Positions 1 through 9,274 of a DNA stretch of 64,000 nt are shown piece after piece. A program made the position numbers and the translations under genes. Source of the DNA: Bacillus sp. BP-3 (GTDB lineage: Bacteria > Bacillota > Bacilli > Bacillales > Bacillaceae_G); the NCBI RefSeq assembly GCF_028401955.1, contig NZ_JAQOTJ010000006.1, positions 124,001 to 188,000 on the forward strand, read 5' to 3'. How positions within the stretch are numbered: position 1 is the stretch's first letter; every line of letters begins with the position of its first letter. Below the pieces are notes generated by a model. That model had not been told where the DNA came from, did not search any database, and was given only the letters and a program-made list of their open reading frames with translations.

Positions 1-635
1 GCATAAGTCTCGTTCGAGGACTTTATAGAACTAATCAATTCCTCAGACTCAAAAAACTTTTTGCGCAATGAAAAATGTCTTAAAAATCTCCAAATGTGAT
101 AGTCATTTACCTGATTGGTACCATTTATATTAAGATTATGTTTACTTACGTATTCCTCAAAATTAGGTATCAGTTTTTTATAGATTGGAAAAATAATTGT
201 TAGTACTTGAGTTATTAAAAAATTGACCTCTTTCTCAGTTAAATTACACTCGTGATGGGTAATTGAATTACGTAAAGAGTTTAACCTTTCAAAACAACCA
301 TAGTCCACTTTAGAGATTTCTATATCAGATTCATTCAAGACTACAGCTCGATCAATTGCTTCCATAAAAGTGATAGTTTTAACTTGAAATTTTGTTACAC
401 CATCACCCTTGATACGATTCATTTCTTTTGAAAAATAATCTTTCAAATCTTGATAAATAAGTAGGTCATGTTTATTCTTCACCAAATACTTAAAAAGAGT
501 TTCAGTTGAATGATGTAGTCCTAATATCACCTCTTTTACAATAAACTCTCTTTCGTCTCCTGATGTTCCATCTATATCTTTCAAATTATTAATTGCCTTT
601 TTTAAAGAATGTAACCCGTTCTGTAATAAGTCCAT
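1..635 (-). CDS. Partial HEPN-like protein downstream of the OLD/UvrD pair
   Basis: The frame is open from an ATG at 633-635 to the window edge, so the C-terminus is missing; 211 codons are visible. The ATG follows a GGAGG-type site. The sequence is helical and charged, and near residues 119-128 it reads LNSLRNSITHHE, placing Arg122 and His127 in the R-x4-6-H arrangement with the polar residue after Arg that marks HEPN ribonucleases. No catalytic proof exists. It lies 97 bp after the helicase stop, same strand. The gap holds a hairpin (about 660-700) whose T-run points the other way, plus a possible promoter around 685-715, so it may be partly independently transcribed. An ordinary helical protein with a chance motif remains possible. 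Confidence 0.6.
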   Translation of the reverse strand, partial: MDLLQNGLHSLKKAINNLKDIDGTSGDEREFIVKEVILGLHHSTETLFKYLVKNKHDLLIYQDLKDYFSKEMNRIKGDGVTKFQVKTITFMEAIDRAVVLNESDIEISKVDYGCFERLNSLRNSITHHECNLTEKEVNFLITQVLTIIFPIYKKLIPNFEEYVSKHNLNINGTNQVNDYHIWRFLRHFSLRKKFFESEELISSIKSSNETY

Positions 636-732
636 ACAATCTCCTCCAATTATTCATAAAGAGTCACCTGTATGATAGTGAGGTTGGCTCTTTGTTTTTA
701 CTATATATTTAACAAGATTTTATACAATAATA

Positions 733-2472
733 TTATAAAGATTGAACTAACTCTTTTGCAGGAATACTCACTTCAGCTAATTCATCTACATATATTATTT
801 CAAAACCAATTTCTATGAGTGCTGCTTTTTCTTGTTCTTTTAAGTTCTCAACATTAATATAGAGTCCCGAGATTGCTCTACTTAATGCAACATAATAAAC
901 TCTATGTACTTCTATATCCATGTTAGGTGAAAGCAGAAAGTTTAGCTCTGCTCCTTGTTTTTGGGGAGGAACTATTACTAAAATATTTTCAAATTCATCT
1001 CCTTTAGATTGGTGAATTGTTTTAAAATCACTTAAGTCATCTAAAATCTTCATTTGAAGAGCAACTTTTCTATAAGTTAAACCATCATATAATGTTTTGG
1101 CTGATCCGCTCGAAATACGGCCCTTAACATTGTATTGCCCTACAATTAAATCGTTGTGGAAGTAAGTAATGCTTTTGTTTTTAAATTCATTGTACATATT
1201 TAAAAATCTTTTTAAGTTAACAAAAGCCTCTTTATCAGTAAAAGGCCCATCTTTTCGATAAGCAATTTTCATTAATCTTAAAGCCTCTTTTAATTGAAAC
1301 TGCTTAGCTAATTCGATAGATTGGATTATATGGAAAATTCTCCAGCCTCTTTCGTTATTTGAATCTTGAAGAATTATATTGAAATCCATATCTTCAATTA
1401 AATCTGTTTCATATTCAACGGACTTTGAGTTTTCAATTTTATATGCTAGTACAACTGTTTTTTTTGATTTATCATTCAAGTAATGATAAGCACTTTTCTT
1501 TGCTCCTACCAGTATAGTAGGAAGATTACCAGATTTATGAGTGGGAGAGGATTGCTCAAAGTCTTTATTTTTACGCATATGATTAAGTACATTTATAATC
1601 TCGTTACTTGATCGATGATTATCCTTTAAAATATATAATTTCATATTTTCAATTGAAAACATCTCAAATGATTCTACGTTTGCCCCTTGAAAAGAATAAA
1701 TTGATTGGCATAAGTCACCTATTACTCCTATATTAACTTCTTTTTGCCCAATTAATTCAATAATTGCTGTTTGTAATGGACTAGTGTCTTGAAATTCATC
1801 AATTAAAATATGGGGAAATTTAGCTCTGATAATATCTATTATGCGTGTGTTTTCTTTTAAAATTTTATACGCAAAATAAAGGACATCATCATGACTTAAT
1901 TTTCCTTCAGGCCAATATAATTGTTTATATTTATAATAAGCACTTTTTTTTAGGAAATAATCTCCTATCTTACCATCATAAGCATTTAAAAATTTTAATG
2001 TTGGTATTTCATCGTCTAAAACCCATTGAAGTTTATTTAGCGCCTCACATAATTCCACATCATTTAAATAACTTTGTCCAATTTCAATTTTTAATTGATT
2101 GATTTGACTGTGCCGTAGCTTAATTTGTTCATGCCCATCTATTTTATCAATAGGTAAAGGTGAATCTTCTAAAATCCAAATGTATGGTTTGACAATGTGC
2201 TTATAGCAGAAGCTATGTATTGTGCATATTTCTAATGATTCAATAGAATCTTCAAGTTTATTGATAAGAGTATTAACGGCAGTATTTGTATAAGTAATAC
2301 AAGCAATTTTTTTTGCTTTTCCAAGTTTAGTTGATTGATGTAGAATTCTTTTAATATGATTGGTTAAAAAAGTGGTTTTTCCTGCACCGGGTCCAGCATA
2401 TAATTTAAAATGCTCATTAACGGGTATTATACTGTTACTATTTTCTAATTCCGTGGCTACTGACAAATCCAT
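733..2472 (-). CDS. UvrD/PcrA-type superfamily 1 helicase, GajB-like
   Basis: A 579-residue SF1A helicase. Visible motifs in order: Walker A GPGAGKTT at 27-34, motif Ia around ITYTNTAV (59-66), Walker B DEFQDTS at 225-231, motif III QSIYSFQGA at 256-264, motif IV DNHRS, motif V HQSKGDEFE and motif VI VALSRA. It is shorter than housekeeping PcrA/UvrD (over 700 residues) and starts 16 bp inside the 3' end of the OLD-family gene, so the two are translationally coupled. An OLD nuclease paired with a UvrD helicase is the Gabija arrangement, in which GajB is the helicase subunit. It is longer than the roughly 500-residue reference GajB, so a divergent subtype is likely. Confidence 0.88.
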   Translation of the reverse strand: MDLSVATELENSNSIIPVNEHFKLYAGPGAGKTTFLTNHIKRILHQSTKLGKAKKIACITYTNTAVNTLINKLEDSIESLEICTIHSFCYKHIVKPYIWILEDSPLPIDKIDGHEQIKLRHSQINQLKIEIGQSYLNDVELCEALNKLQWVLDDEIPTLKFLNAYDGKIGDYFLKKSAYYKYKQLYWPEGKLSHDDVLYFAYKILKENTRIIDIIRAKFPHILIDEFQDTSPLQTAIIELIGQKEVNIGVIGDLCQSIYSFQGANVESFEMFSIENMKLYILKDNHRSSNEIINVLNHMRKNKDFEQSSPTHKSGNLPTILVGAKKSAYHYLNDKSKKTVVLAYKIENSKSVEYETDLIEDMDFNIILQDSNNERGWRIFHIIQSIELAKQFQLKEALRLMKIAYRKDGPFTDKEAFVNLKRFLNMYNEFKNKSITYFHNDLIVGQYNVKGRISSGSAKTLYDGLTYRKVALQMKILDDLSDFKTIHQSKGDEFENILVIVPPQKQGAELNFLLSPNMDIEVHRVYYVALSRAISGLYINVENLKEQEKAALIEIGFEIIYVDELAEVSIPAKELVQSL

Positions 2473-4517
2473 TTTATCGCCTCACTTATATAATCTGGTG
2501 GTTCAATTGTGCCCTGTTCAGCTGTACTTATGACATAAGCAATTTCTTGCGCCGCTTCTCCTTTAGAGATAGATAATAGATATCGACTAGCAATTATGCC
2601 TTGCTTTACGCTTAAATCATCTTTTAGCAATTCAAGAGCAAGTAAGTTTAAAAGCTCGTCTTTAAAGGCATTCTTTCGTATTTTTTCAACTATTTCTTTT
2701 ATAGGTTTATCTTTTACAAGGTCCATTAAATCTTTAAGCTCTTGAGCATTAGAAACTGAAGAGGTTATTAATTTTGTACAAGTCGGATTTTTTAAAACCA
2801 AATCATATTCAAATGTAGAGCTTTGTCCATAGGTCTGGGTAAAAACTTTAATTTTTGAATCATATTGGTTATATGTTCCCACGAGTGAATTAGAAGTTTG
2901 TTTATATTCATATTCCTCCGGCTGTAAGTCTAAAAAAATGGGAAGACACTTTTTCCAATTGTTATCGTCATCGTCGTCATTTTTCGATTTTCTAAGGGGA
3001 TCTAAATCAGTTATACACGCTACTTTTTTTGTTAAAGCAAACTCACAGCGATTAGTATCAAATAATTTTAAGAAATGATTAAAATATCTTCCGCCAATAT
3101 TCAATACAGTAGTATGGCTGTCTGCTAGATTTAAATTCATTGAATTTGCAAATTCAGGAATAACGAGCTGTTCAGCAATACCTTCCACTAGAATTACATT
3201 TTGTGCAAAAAACAAATCTGCTTTTGTTACATCTAAAAATCTCTTAACATAATTTCTGGATATGACATCTTCTTCATTTGAATCATTGAATACTTTACTT
3301 GGATATGCTATTTTAATTTCTTCATTAATTTTTTGAATAACTAAAATATCTTCTAAATCAACTGCAGCAGTTATATTTGGAGAATGTGAAGTAATAAATA
3401 TTTGGTTAACATCTGAATCTTTATTTTCTTTCAGAAATTGTAAAAACTTATATTGCATACTTGGATGTAAATGTGCTTCCGGTTCCTCAATAGCTAATAT
3501 GGAGAACACTTTAGAATTTGACCCTAAATATTCTCCAGATGCATCTTTTTGCATTTTTGATAGTAAAAGGGAGATATAAATTAAATTATTATAGCCTAGA
3601 CCATTGCTAATTGCAGGTAGCTTAATTCCAGATTCTTTTTCGACAATGAGTCTCAATGCTGAATATAATTCGGTGTCCAAAATTTCTCCATCAAATGAAG
3701 GTTTAGATTTATCAATTCCAGCCCCAGTATTATGTACGTATTTTAAAATTTGTTCTTCACCGTTTTTCATTCGTTGCTGAAGTGACTCAATTATTTTCTT
3801 TGATTCAACTGAAAAATCTCTTTTTTTCTTTTGAATTTTTTCTATTTTTTCCTTTTTTTCTAAATCGCTGTCACTTTTAATATCGTAGTCCATAAAAAAA
3901 TCTATTACTTCTCTTAAAAGACTATTATTTCCTTTAAATAGATCTCTTTCGACATCACGAATTGCAGTTAAAAATTGAAAATCAAAACGATTTATTTCAT
4001 CATTCTGCACAGAATTTTTGAATTCAGGATTTCCAACATAAATCCTATGAACATACTTTTTTAAGAAACTATGCTCAATAGCTTTCCAGTATTTATTAAT
4101 ATCTTTAGTCGATATGTTGGCCATTAAATTCTTATATTCATCTACTTCTTTTTCTGGTAAGAAATATTCATAAGTAATTGTAGCTTCATATGGTGTATTG
4201 AGGGTTGTTAGCCAGGTAGCCACCGTGACTAATTCATCTGAATACTCATCTTCATTTTCAGATTCTTTTAGCTTGGCAGATATGTATATTTTAGGTGGGC
4301 ACAATTTTAGTTCTGAAATTGAAGCACTACGATTAAAATCGTTAATGTTTAACCTATTACTAGAAGAATTGTTGAAGAGTATATCTAATGCCTTTATTAC
4401 AGTTGTTTTACCAGCATTATTTTGTCCAATAATTACATTAATCCCATCATTAAAATTTAACGTTGTTTTTTTATTAAACGATCTAAAATTGTTTATTGTT
4501 AACTCTGAAATGTACAT
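2457..4517 (-). CDS. OLD-family ATPase with TOPRIM nuclease domain, GajA-like
   Basis: A 686-residue protein with an N-terminal ABC/SMC-type ATPase (Walker A GQNNAGKTT at 31-39, lysine-rich helical insertion about 215-255, Walker B LAIEEPEAHLHP at 341-352, H-loop ITSHSP at 375-380). A C-terminal TOPRIM nuclease domain follows, with the metal-binding glutamate in LVEG (Glu445) and a DxD in TDLD (Asp504, Asp506). This is the class of overcoming-lysogenization-defect endonucleases. Pairing with a UvrD helicase by a 16-bp overlap makes it a GajA-type component of anti-phage defence. An acidic run of five Asp sits near 514-518. Start chosen at 4517 behind CGAGGAGG; a TATAAT-like -10 lies at 4539-4544 on the minus strand. 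Confidence 0.88.
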   Translation of the reverse strand: MYISELTINNFRSFNKKTTLNFNDGINVIIGQNNAGKTTVIKALDILFNNSSSNRLNINDFNRSASISELKLCPPKIYISAKLKESENEDEYSDELVTVATWLTTLNTPYEATITYEYFLPEKEVDEYKNLMANISTKDINKYWKAIEHSFLKKYVHRIYVGNPEFKNSVQNDEINRFDFQFLTAIRDVERDLFKGNNSLLREVIDFFMDYDIKSDSDLEKKEKIEKIQKKKRDFSVESKKIIESLQQRMKNGEEQILKYVHNTGAGIDKSKPSFDGEILDTELYSALRLIVEKESGIKLPAISNGLGYNNLIYISLLLSKMQKDASGEYLGSNSKVFSILAIEEPEAHLHPSMQYKFLQFLKENKDSDVNQIFITSHSPNITAAVDLEDILVIQKINEEIKIAYPSKVFNDSNEEDVISRNYVKRFLDVTKADLFFAQNVILVEGIAEQLVIPEFANSMNLNLADSHTTVLNIGGRYFNHFLKLFDTNRCEFALTKKVACITDLDPLRKSKNDDDDDNNWKKCLPIFLDLQPEEYEYKQTSNSLVGTYNQYDSKIKVFTQTYGQSSTFEYDLVLKNPTCTKLITSSVSNAQELKDLMDLVKDKPIKEIVEKIRKNAFKDELLNLLALELLKDDLSVKQGIIASRYLLSISKGEAAQEIAYVISTAEQGTIEPPDYISEAIKWICQ

Positions 4518-4595
4518 AAAATCCTCCTCGTATTTCCTATTATATCCAGTTAAATTTTATAATATTTAAAGATAAAAAGCTTCATTAAATAAATA

Positions 4596-4637
4596 AAAAG
4601 CACATAATTTAAAGAAAAATTATGTGCTTCTTTTTAT
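4596..4637. terminator. Hairpin at the upstream edge of the defence operon
   Basis: Inverted arms AAGCACATAATTT and AATTATGTGCTT with a 7-nt loop and T-rich flanks on both sides. It could terminate transcription in either direction and separates the truncated topB from the OLD-family promoter. Confidence 0.6.
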
Positions 4638-4715
4638 GTGCAATTGTAAAAAATATTAGATATCATTGTTAAATTAAGGATGAAAGGTGTTTTAGGATTT
4701 ATGTGCAGTTATATT

Positions 4716-5048
4716 TTATAGAGATAACGCAGGGTCTGTAGCTACGATAATTTCATTTACATCATTTCTAGTCAATTGACTTTTCACAGCATTAAATTGC
4801 TTGCCAGTTTGTTTAATCACCGTTAATTTTAAGCGTTCCGGCAGCATCGGAAGATCTTCTAGATTCCACTTTTTATACTTCACATCATAACTTTCTGGGT
4901 CTGCTAATGTAACGAGGTGCCCTAAAGCCCACGTAACAATATATTTACTGCCCTCAATGTAACCATTTCCTTTTTTATCGCACTTCAATACACGCGCAAT
5001 ATCACGTGCAACAGAAGGTTTCTCAGCAATTATTACACTTTTTTCCAT
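4716..5048 (-). pseudogene. topB: Truncated DNA topoisomerase III (N-terminal TOPRIM part only)
   Basis: 110 codons match the start of topoisomerase [21 protein letters not shown] (TOPRIM start), then [13 protein letters not shown] and EIIVATD. In an intact enzyme ATD is followed by AGREGE and several hundred more residues. Here the frame runs from ATD into PALSL and a stop, so the DxD and all strand-passage domains are lost. The junction falls at about 4735, where the defence-island side begins, suggesting that island insertion or a recombination event cut the gene. The missing 3' part would lie left of the window if it survives. Confidence 0.85.
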
Positions 5049-5141
5049 ATTTCAAACATCCTTTCAATTTCCGTAAGTTAACTATAGCATACATCCCCTT
5101 CGGATTCAGTTATTCCGAAGATTTGAACCACATTGTAGTTT

Positions 5142-5243
5142 TCATGTTTCTAAGTCGCTGCTATGCAAAATACAACATGACCGCTCCTATGCATGGCCAG
5201 GTGCTCTCACCTATCGAAAAAAGAGGTTTTTATATCTTTTTTT
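5142..5243 (+). repeat. B. cereus-group dispersed repeat, short copy
   Basis: Shares AAGTCGCTGCTATGCAAA, TACAACATGA and a distal CTATGC...GGCC/GACC...AAAAAAGA segment with the minus-strand copy at 8893-9050, and the distal half with 39487-39570. This copy lacks the middle of the long one. Function unknown; it resembles bcr-type non-coding repeats of this group. Confidence 0.6.
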
Positions 5244-5299
5244 CAACTTGTTATTTCAATAGAAACGGAGTAGACTCTGAAGTAGATGAATAAGAAAAC

Positions 5300-5438
5300 A
5301 CATGGGAGTTTGTGGATGCAAACTGAGAGTACGGCTAATCCGTCGTTGACCATTTGAACCTGTTGGGTAATGCCAGCGTAGGGAGAGTGTAAAAAGCACA
5401 TTATGAAGACACTTTGCATGCGCAAAAGTGTCTTTTTT
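5300..5438 (+). promoter_or_regulatory. TPP riboswitch with terminator, upstream of thiM
   Basis: The aptamer (about 5300-5388) has GGGAG, CTGAGA, GAACCTG and the invariant TAATGCCAGCGTAGGGA of the THI element. It is followed by a terminator hairpin at 5406-5438 (arms AAGACACTTT and AAAGTGTCTT plus a T-run). The expected behaviour is premature termination when thiamine pyrophosphate is abundant, controlling thiM-thiE. Confidence 0.95.
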
Positions 5439-5473
5439 GCTATATCTCCCGTTATAAAAAAGGAGAGATACAT

Positions 5474-6283
5474 ATGAAAATGAAAAAAATTGCACAAGTA
5501 GTTGAGACAGTACGAGAAAGAAATCCGCTTGTTCATAATATTACAAATGTCGTTGTGACAAATTTTACTGCCAATGGATTGCTGGCATTAGGTGCATCGC
5601 CTGTGATGGCATATGCGAAAGAAGAAGTAGCTGAAATGGCAAGTATCGCGGGAGCGCTCGTTTTAAATATGGGAACACTTCACCAAGAAGAAGTAGAGGC
5701 GATGCTTATTGCTGGAAAGTCAGCAAATACGCACAATGTACCAGTTGTATTTGATCCGGTCGGTGCTGGGGCAACTTCGTATCGAACAGAAGTGGCAAGG
5801 TATATTCCAAGTGAAGTAAAGCTAGCAATCATCCGTGGCAATGCAGCAGAAATAGCAAATGTGATTGATGAGAAATGGGAGATTAAAGGTGTTGATGCAG
5901 GGGGAGGAAATGGTGATGTTGCCTCAGTTGCAAAATATGCAGCTCATCAGCTCAATACTGTTATTGTTATTACAGGAAAAGAAGACGTGGTAACAGACGG
6001 AGAAAGAACGTTCATTCTTCGTAACGGTCATCCCATTTTAACGAAAGTAACAGGAACGGGTTGTTTATTAACATCCGTTATCGGAGCGTTTGCAGCAATC
6101 GAAAACGATTATGTAAAAGCGGCTGTTGCGGCGGTAACATTTTACGGTGTAGCAGCAGAAATTGCTGCAAGTAAAACAGCTGAACAAGGGCCGGGAAGTT
6201 TCCAAATTGAATTTTTAAATCAGTTAGCAAGCGTTACGGCAGAAGACGTTGAACAATATGGAAATGTTGAAGAAGTTCGTTAA
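5474..6283 (+). CDS. thiM: Hydroxyethylthiazole kinase
   Basis: 269 residues. ThiM phosphorylates 4-methyl-5-(2-hydroxyethyl)thiazole in thiamine salvage. Visible family segments are [15 protein letters not shown] near the N-terminus, [21 protein letters not shown] and the phosphate-binding [16 protein letters not shown] with the catalytic cysteine. An in-frame ATG 60 bp upstream falls inside the terminator, so the start was set at 5474 behind AAAGGAGAG. Six bases separate its stop from the thiE ribosome-binding region, giving a TPP-controlled two-gene operon. Confidence 0.95.
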   Translation: MKMKKIAQVVETVRERNPLVHNITNVVVTNFTANGLLALGASPVMAYAKEEVAEMASIAGALVLNMGTLHQEEVEAMLIAGKSANTHNVPVVFDPVGAGATSYRTEVARYIPSEVKLAIIRGNAAEIANVIDEKWEIKGVDAGGGNGDVASVAKYAAHQLNTVIVITGKEDVVTDGERTFILRNGHPILTKVTGTGCLLTSVIGAFAAIENDYVKAAVAAVTFYGVAAEIAASKTAEQGPGSFQIEFLNQLASVTAEDVEQYGNVEEVR

Positions 6284-6298
6284 GAAGGGGTGAGAGAA

Positions 6299-6952
6299 AT
6301 GGCACGTATCGATACACAACACATGTCTGAATTACTAAAAGTGTATTTTATTATGGGCAGCAACAATTGCCGTAAAGATCCATTACAAGTTATGAAAGAA
6401 GCGCTTGATGGCGGAGTTACACTTTTTCAGTATCGTGAAAAAGGTGACGGAGCGTTAACAGGTGAAAACCGATATGCATTTGCAAGACAGTTGCAATCTT
6501 TATGCAAAGAATATAATGTTCCGTTTATCGTAAATGATGATGTGGAATTCGCACTAGTGTTAGATGCCGATGGTGTTCATGTTGGGCAAGATGATGAAAA
6601 CATTCAGATTGTACGTGAAAAAATGGGGGATAAAATCATTGGTGTGTCCGCTCATACAATAGAAGAAGCTCGTTTTGCGATTGAAAATGGTGCAGATTAT
6701 TTAGGAGTAGGACCGATTTTTCAAACAAACACGAAAAAAGATGCAAAAGCGGTACAAGGAACGGCAGGATTACGTTTTTTCCGTGAAAGTGGTATTGAAA
6801 TTCCGATTGTCGGTATTGGTGGGATTACCGCCTACAATGCTGCTTCTGTCGTGGAAGCGGGGGCGGATGGAGTTTCTGTGATTTCAGCAATTAGTTTAGC
6901 AGATTCCCCTTTTGATAGTACGAAAAAATTAGCGGAGTTAGTAAAAAAATAA
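6299..6952 (+). CDS. thiE: Thiamine-phosphate synthase
   Basis: 217 residues. ThiE condenses thiazole phosphate with hydroxymethylpyrimidine pyrophosphate to thiamine phosphate. The TIM-barrel signatures are present: [46 protein letters not shown] and VGIGGI. The ATG at 6299 is preferred over an upstream GTG because AAGGGGTG ends about 9 bases before it. Second gene of the thiM operon, closed by the hairpin at 6967-7005. Confidence 0.95.
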   Translation: MARIDTQHMSELLKVYFIMGSNNCRKDPLQVMKEALDGGVTLFQYREKGDGALTGENRYAFARQLQSLCKEYNVPFIVNDDVEFALVLDADGVHVGQDDENIQIVREKMGDKIIGVSAHTIEEARFAIENGADYLGVGPIFQTNTKKDAKAVQGTAGLRFFRESGIEIPIVGIGGITAYNAASVVEAGADGVSVISAISLADSPFDSTKKLAELVKK

Positions 6953-6966
6953 CGGGTTCATACATG

Positions 6967-7005
6967 AAAAGAACGATTTCTCATGTGCAGAAATGGTTCT
7001 TTTTT
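6967..7005 (+). terminator. Terminator after thiE
   Basis: Arms AAGAACGATTTCT and AGAAATGGTTCTT around a short loop, followed by T6. Confidence 0.85.
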
Positions 7006-7067
7006 GTATAAAACAAATTGTGCTGTTGAAACTAAAGTGTATGAATATACTGTTTCAGAGGCGACAA

Positions 7068-7417
7068 CATGATTACGTTACAAAATATTATAGCAGCTCA
7101 TGAAAAAATGAAGCATTAGCTTATGCACTTGATTTAAAAGAGCGAAATGGAGCGATATTTGTTCATCCATTTGATGACGTATGATCGCTGAACAAGGAAC
7201 AATTGGGCTAGAAATATTGCAGCAAGTATTACAAATTATCATCGATTTAGAAGCAAATGTTCCTCACATTCATTTAGAGAAAATTGGATCAGGTTATGCA
7301 CAGTTTCACCTTTCTCTTGAGACGAAAGAGAAAGAGCATGTTGAGCAGGTGCTAATTGGGATTATAGTATCGAAGTCATTGATTGATCTTCTCCCACCTA
7401 TGAGGGTCCATGAATAG
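7068..7417 (+). pseudogene. Relic of a threonine dehydratase (IlvA/TdcB type)
   Basis: Read across frames, the segment gives MITLQNIIAAHEKMK (N-terminus), then LAYALDLKERNGAIFVHPFDD and a glycine-poor EQGTIGLEILQ, followed by a C-terminal domain-like IHLEKIGSGYAQFHLSLETK. These are successive blocks of a PLP-dependent threonine dehydratase with large internal deletions (the catalytic lysine block is missing) and frame breaks. The longest intact piece, 7181-7417, is 78 codons and not a credible gene by itself. Confidence 0.75.
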
Positions 7418-7431
7418 TGGGATAAATATTT

Positions 7432-7447
7432 AAACAAACGTTTGATT
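7432..7447. promoter_or_regulatory. Palindromic AAACAAACGTTTGATT motif, copy 1
   Basis: Same 16-mer occurs at 16291-16306 and 16336-16351. The CAAACGTTTG core is a perfect dyad of the size bound by TetR-type repressors. The cognate regulator is not identifiable here. Confidence 0.4.
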
Positions 7448-7450
7448 AAA

Positions 7451-7480
7451 AGAGCTAGTCCTTGTAAAGACTAGCTCTTT
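7451..7480. terminator. Bidirectional terminator between ilvA relic and Dcu gene
   Basis: Arms AGAGCTAGTC and GACTAGCTCT with a short loop, A-rich before and T-rich after. Confidence 0.8.
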
Positions 7481-7485
7481 CTGAA

Positions 7486-8799
7486 TTAAAACATCAGTGA
7501 AACGAGAAGCATTCCAATTCCAATTGATGTAATTGTTGCGACAAGACCCGGGATCATAAAGCTATGATTTAACACATATTTACCGATACGCGTTGTACCT
7601 GTACGGTCAAAGTTAATTGCCGCAACGATTGTTCCGTAGTTTGGAATAAAGAAATACCCGTTTACAGCTGGGAACATTGCAATCAATAGTGCTGGTGAAA
7701 TGCCAAGTGTTAATCCAAGTGGTATTAACGCACGTACTGTTGCAGCTTGGCTATATAACAAGATTGATAGTACGAATAGTGCAATTGCAAATAACCACGG
7801 TGCACTCGTTACAATCCCCTGAATAGAACCTTGAATCATTTGTAAGTTACCGTTAAAAAACGTATCCCCCATCCATGCGATACCGAAAATCGCAACAACT
7901 GCTGTTGCTCCTGCTTGAAAGACGTTACCAGACACGATGCTTTCTACATTTGGTTTGCAAAAAATAATAATCAGTGCAGCGATTGTTAACATCACCATTT
8001 CAATGGTGTTCGGCATAGAAAGACGTACAAGTTTTCCGTCTATCATCCAGCTAGGACGTAACGCTTCAAAAGATCCAAGAAGAACAACTAGAACTGTTGC
8101 AAGTAAAAAGAGGATAACAGACAATTTTGCACCTTTTGGGATAAGAAATTCTTTCTTTTCTTCTAGTTTTGGAATCACACCCTCTTGTAAGCGCTTTAAA
8201 TATTCTTCATCTTCGTTTAACTCTTTTCCCATTTTGCTTGCCACGAGAGCAGCTAACATACAAGCGATAAGGGTAGATGGAATACTAATCTTTAAAATAT
8301 CTAGTAGTGTAATCTTATAGTCAGTAAGCATAGCGAGAAGTGCAACGGTTGCTGCTGAAATTGGACTCGCCGTAATTGCCTGCTGCGATGCAATAACAGC
8401 AATTGACAGTGGACGCTCTGGTCGAATTCCAGATTCACGTGATACTTCAGCAATGACAGGAAGAACTGAATAAGCAACGTGTCCTGTTCCTGCGCAAAAC
8501 GTAAATGAATACGTGACGATTGGGGCGAAGAACGTAATCCACTTCGGGTTTTTACGGAGCGCTTTTTCTGCAATATGAACAAGATAGTCCATTCCCCCAG
8601 CAGCCTGTAAGGCTCCAGCGGCTGTAATAACTGCTAAAATCATAAGCATAACATCGATTGGAGGAGAGGTTGGTTGTAAGTGAAAGAAGAAGACAAAGAT
8701 TGCCATCCCAACACCTCCCATTACACCAAGGCCGACGCCTCCAAGGCGCGCACCGATAAAAATGCAGAGTAATAAGATGATAAACTGTAGCCAGAACAT
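7486..8799 (-). CDS. Anaerobic C4-dicarboxylate transporter, DcuA/DcuB family
   Basis: 437 residues, very hydrophobic, with about ten membrane segments. Dcu carriers exchange or take up fumarate, malate, aspartate and succinate. Recognisable family stretches are GARLGGVGLGVMGG near the N-terminus, the conserved FTFCAGTGHVAYSVLPVI and ASQQAITASPISAA, and FFIPNYGTIVAAINFDRTGT near the C-terminus. Full length for the family. GGAGG precedes the ATG, and the gene ends on the hairpin at 7451-7480. I cannot separate DcuA from DcuB by eye. Confidence 0.9.
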   Translation of the reverse strand: MFWLQFIILLLCIFIGARLGGVGLGVMGGVGMAIFVFFFHLQPTSPPIDVMLMILAVITAAGALQAAGGMDYLVHIAEKALRKNPKWITFFAPIVTYSFTFCAGTGHVAYSVLPVIAEVSRESGIRPERPLSIAVIASQQAITASPISAATVALLAMLTDYKITLLDILKISIPSTLIACMLAALVASKMGKELNEDEEYLKRLQEGVIPKLEEKKEFLIPKGAKLSVILFLLATVLVVLLGSFEALRPSWMIDGKLVRLSMPNTIEMVMLTIAALIIIFCKPNVESIVSGNVFQAGATAVVAIFGIAWMGDTFFNGNLQMIQGSIQGIVTSAPWLFAIALFVLSILLYSQAATVRALIPLGLTLGISPALLIAMFPAVNGYFFIPNYGTIVAAINFDRTGTTRIGKYVLNHSFMIPGLVATITSIGIGMLLVSLMF

Positions 8800-8892
8800 A
8801 GTATAGCACCTCCGAGATAATGATCAATCGTTATTATCAAATAACTTTATTTGTTGCATGGTTCGAAAGTTGAATAATATATATACAAGTTA

Positions 8893-9050
8893 AGAACTCG
8901 ACATAAAAAGACCTATCTTTTTTGGTGGAGACCAGAGTATTTGGTCGCGCATAGAAACGGTCTAGCGCATGCAATGCTGAAAATAAAAGGAGAAAGCAAG
9001 TAGCGATCATGTTGTACTTTGCATAGCAGCGACTTCTATGTCTAAAAATT
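8893..9050 (-). repeat. B. cereus-group dispersed repeat, long copy
   Basis: Minus-strand copy of the family at 5142-5243 and 39487-39570: AAGTCGCTGCTATGCAAAG, TACAACATGATCGCT, a middle block absent from the short copy, then TAGACCGTTTCTATGCGCG and AAAAAAGATAGGTC. Its ends carry weakly complementary AAAAAGA/TCTTTTT blocks. No coding capacity seen. Confidence 0.6.
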
Positions 9051-9274
9051 AATATATATATGGAATAAATATGTAAAAATAGCTTTGTTTTCATTATATA
9101 GCACATTAAAAACGTGATTTGCCCTGTTTGTTAACATTATGTTACAAGAGGATTGTTTTAAAATTTTATAATTTATATGTGTAAATAAGTAGACAAATTG
9201 ATTTAAATGTTGTAATCTGTGGACAGAGAATTGTTTAATTCTCGTAAAACTCCCATATCGTTCAACTCGTTCTC

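Noticed and set aside
1-4517. Alternative reading of the OLD protein as part of a PARIS or retron-type system
   Set aside because: The TOPRIM domain is fused to the ATPase and the partner is a UvrD helicase; there is no separate TOPRIM protein and no reverse transcriptase.
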